Shown here piece by piece: positions 1 to 3,886 of a stretch of 5,077 nt of DNA. Below the pieces are notes generated by a model. It made no database searches. It saw only the letters and a list, made by a program, of their open reading frames with translations, and was not told the origin of the DNA. Location of the stretch: NCBI GenBank assembly GCA_026994095.1, contig JALWRU010000279.1, forward strand, positions 1 through 5,077, in the 5' to 3' direction. A program made the translations under genes and the position numbers. The DNA is from Nitrospira sp. (GTDB taxonomy: Bacteria > Nitrospirota > JACRHL01). How positions within the stretch are numbered: position 1 is the first letter of the stretch; the number at the start of each line of letters is the position of its first letter.

Positions 1-443
1 TGGCCAAGGGGGCCAATCAGGCCGGAGCCACGGTGCATGAGGGCGGTACCTATATCTGCATCGAAGGGCCGCAGTTCTCTACCCTGGCCGAGTCCAACAT
101 CTTCCGTAGCTGGGGGGTGGACGTGATCGGCATGACCAATGTCACCGAGGCCAAATTGGCGCGGGAGGCGGGTCTCTGTTACGCCACCCTGGCCATGGTG
201 ACCGATTACGACTGCTGGCACCCGGACCACGACGCGGTCACCACCGAGGCGGTCATCAAGGTATTGTTAGCCAATGTCTCCCTGTCGAAAGAGATCGTAC
301 GAACGACCTTGAGTTTACTGCCGGAGAGCGCAGATTGTGGCTGTGCCCACGCTTCGGACCACGCTGTGATTACCCACGCAGAGAGCATCCCCGAGGCCGC
401 TAAAAAACGGCTTGGGCCAGTCATTGGTGGAGCGCTACAGTGA
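1..443 (+). CDS. mtnP: S-methyl-5'-thioadenosine phosphorylase, C-terminal part (5' end outside window)
   Basis: Reading frame from base 3; 146 C-terminal residues are present, roughly half of a family protein of about 280-290 residues. The enzyme cleaves methylthioadenosine with phosphate to adenine and methylthioribose-1-phosphate in the cytoplasm, the salvage step after polyamine synthesis. Visible family motifs are EGPQFST, then AESNIFRSWGVDVIGMTN, then TDYDCW. The two Asp residues of TDYDCW match the adenine-binding Asp220 and Asp222 of human MTAP; purine nucleoside phosphorylases and methylthioinosine phosphorylases differ here, so MTA is the likely substrate. A Cys-Gly-Cys motif near the C-terminus (bases 336-344) resembles the CXC motif known from thermophilic archaeal MTAP II. 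The stop codon overlaps the GTG start of the following lipoprotein gene by four bases, which suggests translational coupling. The missing 5' half prevents any comment on the start or promoter. Confidence 0.95.
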   Translation, partial: AKGANQAGATVHEGGTYICIEGPQFSTLAESNIFRSWGVDVIGMTNVTEAKLAREAGLCYATLAMVTDYDCWHPDHDAVTTEAVIKVLLANVSLSKEIVRTTLSLLPESADCGCAHASDHAVITHAESIPEAAKKRLGPVIGGALQ

Positions 444-1216
444 TACGGGCAGCGCTTGGCTCAATATTGCTGACGGCACTGCTACTGTCTGGCTGCGCCA
501 GCACTTCCTCCATCGAGGCGCGGAGCAGCATGGTGGACTACCACTACCGGCTTGGCATGGCCCACCTGGAAGACAACAATTTTCAGGCCGGGTTGGTGGA
601 GTTTCGTACCGCCAGAAAAATTGACCCCAAAAGCGCCAAGGTGCTGTTTGCCATGGGGCATACCCTGTTTCAGCAGGGTGAGTACGCCGCCGCAGAAGAA
701 GTCATGCGGGAGCTGCTGGACATCCACCCGAATGATGGCAAGACCCTCAACTATCTGGGTACCATCTATGAAAGGCAGGGGCGGTTGGACGATGCAGTGG
801 ACGCTTTTCAGCAGGCGTTGAGCAAAGACGATTATGTTACCCCCCAGTTTCCGTTGAGCAACCTGGCCCGGATTTACATTCGACAAGGCAAGAAGTCGCA
901 GGCTGTTGAGGTGCTAACAAGCGCCACCCGTAAGGTGCCAGAGTATTTTCCAGCACGGGCCGATCTGGCACGGTTGTACATGGATATGGGCGAATGGCAG
1001 AAAGCCGCGGATCAGTGGCAGGCGTTTATGGACCTGCGCCCGGATATGCTGGAGGCTCGCTACTATCTGGGGCGCGCCTATATGGGCCTGAAACAGAATG
1101 ACAATGCCCGTACCGAACTGCAGAAGTTCCTGCTTAAGGCCGATCAGAGCAACCCGCTGGTGGCCGAAGCCAATGCCTTGCTGGACGTGCTGAATGCGCC
1201 GTCGGGCAAGCGGTAG
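440..1216 (+). CDS. TPR-repeat lipoprotein (PilF/PilW-like)
   Basis: A 258-residue protein with a lipoprotein signal peptide: one Arg near the N-terminus, a hydrophobic stretch at about residues 4-17, and lipobox LSGC with Cys19 as the lipidation site. Ala20 at +2 is not a Lol-avoidance Asp, so the outer membrane is the likely location, facing the periplasm. The rest is an array of six TPR-like helix pairs at about residues 32-65, 66-99, 100-133, 135-168, 170-203 and 204-236, with the usual pattern of small and aromatic residues (for example NYLGTIYERQGRLDDA). Length and layout match type IV pilus stability lipoproteins PilF/PilW, but no other pilus gene is nearby and many unrelated TPR lipoproteins share this form, so the role is left open. 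The start is GTG at 440, behind a GGAG at 429-432 with seven bases of spacing, and it overlaps the mtnP stop. An ATG at 530 would remove the signal peptide and is not preferred. Confidence 0.88.
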   Translation: MIRAALGSILLTALLLSGCASTSSIEARSSMVDYHYRLGMAHLEDNNFQAGLVEFRTARKIDPKSAKVLFAMGHTLFQQGEYAAAEEVMRELLDIHPNDGKTLNYLGTIYERQGRLDDAVDAFQQALSKDDYVTPQFPLSNLARIYIRQGKKSQAVEVLTSATRKVPEYFPARADLARLYMDMGEWQKAADQWQAFMDLRPDMLEARYYLGRAYMGLKQNDNARTELQKFLLKADQSNPLVAEANALLDVLNAPSGKR

Positions 1217-1239
1217 CTGTTCTGGCCAACTGAAGTACC

Positions 1240-1476
1240 GTGCGATTTCTGGTTCTGGCAGGGCTGTTGCTGGCCGCTATCTGGATGATCCGCCGCAGTA
1301 TGCGGCCTGCGTCGTCCGGCCCTTCAGAGTCCGCCGATACCGCTAAACTGGTACAGGACCCGATCTGCAAGACCTATGTACCCGTCGACAGCGCCATTCA
1401 GGTCAACAAACAGGGTAAAACCCACTATTTTTGCAGCGACCGGTGTGCTGCGGCATTTCAACAAACCCCGGATTAA
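1240..1476 (+). CDS. Membrane-anchored YHS-domain protein
   Basis: A 78-residue protein. Residues 2-16 form one hydrophobic segment followed by Arg18, Arg19 and Arg22; a linker rich in Ser, Pro and Ala leads to a small YHS-type domain at about residues 37-73. The domain shows the family pattern: DPICKTYV (Cys43), a Gly-Lys-Thr-His-Tyr-Phe stretch, then CSDRC (Cys65 and Cys69) and AAF. YHS domains are small, probably metal-binding modules also found in copper-related proteins and in ATPases; no enzymatic role is known for stand-alone ones. The Arg cluster after the hydrophobic segment predicts by the positive-inside rule that the domain faces the cytoplasm. The start is GTG at 1240, 23 bases after the lipoprotein stop, with only a weak ribosome site. 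The in-frame ATG at 1285 would cut off the membrane segment, so GTG is preferred. Confidence 0.82.
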   Translation: MRFLVLAGLLLAAIWMIRRSMRPASSGPSESADTAKLVQDPICKTYVPVDSAIQVNKQGKTHYFCSDRCAAAFQQTPD

Positions 1477-1550
1477 TCCAACATCTCGGCTGGTACCGTA
1501 CAATTCCAATATCCCGACACGGGTGAGGACATCTGCTAAAGAGGAACGCT
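1477..1550 (+). other. Leader region of the transaldolase gene
   Basis: This is the largest gap in the plus-strand gene series. It holds an in-frame TGA at 1524-1526 that limits how far upstream the transaldolase can begin, and a Shine-Dalgarno sequence at its 3' end. A TACAAT hexamer at 1499-1504 resembles a -10 element, but nothing like TTGACA sits 16-18 bases upstream of it, so I do not call a promoter. No hairpin plus T-tract terminator is visible after the YHS gene. Confidence 0.5.
1540..1545 (+). promoter_or_regulatory. Shine-Dalgarno sequence that fixes the transaldolase start
   Basis: AGAGGA, a near-consensus ribosome binding site, lies five bases upstream of the ATC codon at 1551. 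This spacing is ideal for initiation at 1551 and much too far from the first GTG at 1614. It is the main sequence support, besides the conserved N-terminus, for a non-standard start codon. Confidence 0.7.
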
Positions 1551-2198
1551 ATCAAATTCTTTCTGGATACTGCGATTATCGATGAGATCGCCGAGGGGGT
1601 CCGGTACGGTCTGGTGGACGGGGTCACCACCAACCCGTCGTTAATTGCCAAGAGCGGTCGGGACATTCGTCCGGTGATTGAGCAGATCTGCCAGATGGTG
1701 TCCGGCCCGGTCAGCGCGGAGGTGGTGGCGACCGATGTCGAATCCATGCTGGCCGAAGGCCGCGAACTGGCCGCTATTCACGCCAATGTGGTGGTCAAAC
1801 TGCCGATGACTGGCGACGGCTTAAAAGCCGCTCGTGTGTTTGCCGCAGAGGGTATCCGCACTAACGTGACCCTGGTGTTCTCGGCCAATCAGGCATTGTT
1901 GGCCGCCAAGGCCGGGGCCACCTACGTCTCGCCATTTGTCGGTCGGCTGGACGATGTGGGCCACAATGGGCTGGAGTTGGTCAGCGATATCCTGACGGTG
2001 TATGGGCAGTACAATTTTCAGACTGAAGTGATTGTGGCCTCCATTCGCCATCCACTACATGTACTGGAGGCGGCTCGCATGGGGGCCCACATCGGAACCA
2101 TGCCACTCAAGGTGTTGCAGCAGATGATGAAACACCCGCTCACGGACATCGGTCTGGAGCAGTTTTTGGCCGACTGGAAAGGGACCCAACATGGCTGA
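1551..2198 (+). CDS. tal: Transaldolase, short TalC/Fsa-type subfamily, with apparent ATC start
   Basis: Read from 1551 it gives 215 residues, the normal length of this class I aldolase family, which transfers a dihydroxyacetone unit between sugar phosphates in the non-oxidative pentose phosphate pathway. The N-terminus reads (Met)-KFFLDTA, the canonical first strand with catalytic Asp6. TTNPS follows with Asn28, and VVVKLPMT carries the Schiff-base Lys83. Glu57 (SAEVVAT) and Phe129 (SPFVGRLDD) stand where E. coli FSA has Gln59 and Tyr131; transaldolase B has Glu and Phe, so transaldolase rather than fructose-6-phosphate aldolase activity is more likely. No ATG, GTG or TTG exists between the TGA at 1524 and the GTG at 1614. 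Starting at that GTG would give 194 residues and lose strand one with Asp6. The gene overlaps the next one by eight bases. The family call is firm; the start codon is the open question. Confidence 0.93.
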   Translation: MKFFLDTAIIDEIAEGVRYGLVDGVTTNPSLIAKSGRDIRPVIEQICQMVSGPVSAEVVATDVESMLAEGRELAAIHANVVVKLPMTGDGLKAARVFAAEGIRTNVTLVFSANQALLAAKAGATYVSPFVGRLDDVGHNGLELVSDILTVYGQYNFQTEVIVASIRHPLHVLEAARMGAHIGTMPLKVLQQMMKHPLTDIGLEQFLADWKGTQHG

Positions 2199-2511
2199 TC
2201 TCAACGGCAAAAAACTGGGGGTATTGCTGGCCGCCGATCCGGCACAGGGGGATGTTCCCCGCGTACAGGCACTGGCTGGTGCGTCGCTGGCGGCCGGGGT
2301 GGATACTTATCTGTATCTGATTGACCGGGGCACCATCGCCTATCGCGACGTGGACTGGCAGCCGCTGAAGGAGCAGGGATTAAAACTGTTCGTCTGCGCC
2401 TACGGGGCCATGCAGCAAGGCATTCAGCCCGACCAAGGGGCCGTATTTGGCGGCCTGTCGGTACTGGGTGGCATTATGGAAGGATGCGACCAGTTTGTAT
2501 CGTTTAACTAA
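2191..2511 (+). CDS. DsrE/TusD-like sulfur-relay family protein
   Basis: A 106-residue protein with the DsrE-family layout: a first strand (KKLGVLLAAD), a helix that starts with a loop (DVPRVQALAGASLAAGV), a second strand (DTYLYLID), and LKLFVCAYGAMQQGI. Cys69 in this last segment lies where DsrE and TusD carry their persulfide-forming Cys, followed by the typical Gln-Gln-Gly-Ile ending. The C-terminal FGGLSVLGGIMEGCDQFVSF matches the family's end, where a Gly-Leu-x-x-Leu helix is followed by the last strand, and adds Cys99. In DsrEFH and TusBCD these proteins carry sulfur as a cytoplasmic persulfide. The ATG at 2191 lies inside the transaldolase gene (eight-base overlap), with AAGGGA six bases ahead of it. 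Members are diverse, so the actual sulfur donor and acceptor are unknown. Confidence 0.78.
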   Translation: MADLNGKKLGVLLAADPAQGDVPRVQALAGASLAAGVDTYLYLIDRGTIAYRDVDWQPLKEQGLKLFVCAYGAMQQGIQPDQGAVFGGLSVLGGIMEGCDQFVSFN

Positions 2512-2520
2512 GGGCCCTTA
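2509..2520. repeat. 12-base perfect palindrome between the DsrE-like and DsrF-like genes
   Basis: TAAGGGCCCTTA reads identically on both strands. It begins with the stop codon of the DsrE-like gene and ends two bases before the ATG of the next gene, so it occupies the whole ribosome-binding region. The AAGGG half is the only Shine-Dalgarno-like sequence for the downstream gene. As RNA it has no loop, so it would be a poor hairpin; chance or a protein-binding site are both possible. Confidence 0.6.
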
Positions 2521-2521
2521 G

Positions 2522-2872
2522 ATGACCACCCCACCCACACTATTGATGACCATCTTCTCTGACCCGGAAAAAAGCGGGCTGGCTGCTGAAGCGCTGCGGA
2601 TGGCCATGGGCCTGGGCACCGGCAAACGATCTTTACAGGTGGTGCTGATGGGGCCTGCTGCACAGGTCTTGACTGAAGATGTGGATGAACTGGTTGATGG
2701 CGAGATGATCGAAAACCATTTAGCGGTATTTGAGGAGTGGCAAACCCCCTTTTATGTGGAGCAGCCCGACCGCTACGACCTGTCTGACTCGCCGGTGGAG
2801 GTGGTTCCCGTCGATACCACCGAGTTGGCCCGAATGATGGCTGCGGCCCATCAGGTGATGGTGTTCCGATGA
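2522..2872 (+). CDS. DsrF/TusC-like family protein without cysteine
   Basis: A 116-residue protein with a DsrE/DsrF-like fold pattern: a first strand (PTLLMTIFSD), a helix (SGLAAEALRMAMGLG), a second strand (SLQVVLMGPAAQVL), an acidic middle (EDVDELVDGEMIENHL) and a C-terminal region ending in AAHQVMVF. Position between a DsrE-like and a DsrH-like gene and overall length make it the likely middle subunit of a heteromultimer. The whole protein has no Cys, so it cannot itself carry a persulfide; in characterised TusBCD and DsrEFH complexes the main carrier is also the DsrE/TusD subunit. The ATG at 2522 is ten bases after the preceding stop, and the stop overlaps the next ATG (ATGA). Family assignment rests partly on context and is less secure than for its upstream neighbour. 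Confidence 0.6.
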   Translation: MTTPPTLLMTIFSDPEKSGLAAEALRMAMGLGTGKRSLQVVLMGPAAQVLTEDVDELVDGEMIENHLAVFEEWQTPFYVEQPDRYDLSDSPVEVVPVDTTELARMMAAAHQVMVFR

Positions 2873-3105
2873 GCCAGTTGCACCTGATTCGAGAGGGCGC
2901 CGGGGACGAAGCGGCACAGGTGATCCGTGCCCAGGTTGCGCAAGGAGATCGCCCGGTGGTGGTGCTGGTGGATGCCAGTACCAGGCCGGATACCGGCACC
3001 ACCTGTCAGGCGGTAGGAGATTGCCACCCGGACGGGGTAACGGTCATCGACTGGTCTGACGTGGTCACGCTCATGTTCACGGTCGATACAGTCATCACCT
3101 GGTAG
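2869..3105 (+). CDS. DsrH/TusB-like small protein
   Basis: A 78-residue protein, somewhat shorter than TusB or DsrH (about 95-102 residues). The N-terminus MSQLHLIR is followed by a helix (DEAAQVIRAQVAQGD) and a strand (RPVVVLVDAS). The C-terminus, GVTVIDWSDVVTLMFTVDTVITW, has the strand, short helix and final Trp pattern of DsrH/TusB. Cys46 and Cys52 sit in a loop (TTCQAVGDC) rather than at the early position of the Cys known in Allochromatium DsrH, where this protein has Arg20. The ATG overlaps the preceding stop by four bases, indicating coupled translation. It ends only 12 bases before the convergent chelatase stop. The call relies on the C-terminal pattern and on gene order. Confidence 0.62.
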   Translation: MSQLHLIREGAGDEAAQVIRAQVAQGDRPVVVLVDASTRPDTGTTCQAVGDCHPDGVTVIDWSDVVTLMFTVDTVITW

Positions 3106-3117
3106 CCGATAGGCCTG

Positions 3118-3855
3118 TTACAGGGCGTCATCGATGCGCGCTTTTAGCAGCGGCAGCAGCCGTTCTCCCAACGGGTCTGCCAGATTCAGCGGCACCCCTG
3201 AAAACTGCTCGGCCAACCGGGTAAGGGTGGTTTGCGCCCGCGTCAGCAGCACCCCGGCAAACAGAAAACAGGGCACCACTACCACGGCCTGCGCTCCGGC
3301 GTCGATCAGGCGGGTGGTCTCGTCTGCCAGCGTGGGCGGGCAGACGGCGGCATAGGCGATACCGGTACGATGGTTGTCGGTTACCGTTGCAAGTTGTTGG
3401 GCAAGCCGTTCAATCTGGTCGGCCCCGTCCGGCGCAGAACTGCCCCGCCCCAGCACCAGCAGACCGGTATCTGGATGGGAGAGCGGCGTCTGTTGCGCCG
3501 CTTCAATGGCTTGCTGGTGGAGGGCCGCAAGCAGCCCTGCACCGGTGCCGATGGGCGGCGTAATCTGAATCTCCAGAGCGGGATACTCACTGCCCGCCTC
3601 TGCCAGGGCGTGGGGGATATCCCGCAGCACATGGCCTGCCGCCAGCAGGATGACCGGCACAGCTAGCAGCCGGGTGGCCCCCTGTGTTACCGCCTGTGCT
3701 ACCGCATCGGCAATTTCTACAGGGTGGTGGCTCAGGCAACAGGGCAGCACGGTCTGCTCCGGGCAGGTCAAGGCGACCTGCTGCGCCAACGCCATAAATT
3801 GCGCCATCCCGACCGGGTCGCGGGAGCCGTGGCCGATCAGCAGGACAACGGTCAA
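3118..3855 (-). CDS. cbiX: CbiX/SirB-type sirohydrochlorin chelatase, two-repeat long form
   Basis: A 245-residue protein made of two related chelatase repeats, about residues 1-122 and 130-245. Family members insert cobalt or iron into sirohydrochlorin for cobalamin or siroheme. The first repeat starts with LLIGHGSRD (His9) and has PVILLAAGHVLRDIP with His75; these correspond to the metal-binding His10 and His76 of B. subtilis SirB. The second repeat is degenerate at the active site (VLGRGSS with Arg137, and VPCFLFAGVLLTR), as usual for long-form CbiX. Unusually, the Glu normally found in FLE(x)3P of the first repeat is replaced in CCLSHHP. There is no His-rich tail. The start is TTG at 3855; the next stop upstream is at 3883-3885 and no ATG or GTG lies between. 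No strong ribosome site is seen. The metal is not decidable from sequence: no cob or cys gene is adjacent. Confidence 0.87.
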   Translation of the reverse strand: MTVVLLIGHGSRDPVGMAQFMALAQQVALTCPEQTVLPCCLSHHPVEIADAVAQAVTQGATRLLAVPVILLAAGHVLRDIPHALAEAGSEYPALEIQITPPIGTGAGLLAALHQQAIEAAQQTPLSHPDTGLLVLGRGSSAPDGADQIERLAQQLATVTDNHRTGIAYAAVCPPTLADETTRLIDAGAQAVVVVPCFLFAGVLLTRAQTTLTRLAEQFSGVPLNLADPLGERLLPLLKARIDDAL

Positions 3856-3886
3856 GCGGATGCGTGGATCGTTACGACCACTTTAG

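Noticed and set aside
482..886. 134-codon minus-strand frame opposite the TPR lipoprotein
   Set aside because: The plus frame has a lipobox and regular TPR repeats; the antisense frame has no recognisable features.
1499..1504. TACAAT as a -10 promoter box ahead of the transaldolase gene
   Set aside because: No recognisable -35 element at suitable spacing; a single hexamer match is not enough.
1614..2198. Transaldolase starting at GTG 1614
   Set aside because: It would delete the first strand with catalytic Asp6 and has no ribosome site at the right distance; 194 residues is too short for the family.
3106..3117. Possible bidirectional terminator between the convergent DsrH-like and cbiX stops
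   Set aside because: Only 12 bases with a 6-base AGGCCT palindrome and no T-tract in either direction.
3232..3666. 144-codon plus-strand frame opposite cbiX
   Set aside because: Antisense shadow of the chelatase; no plausible ribosome site or motif.
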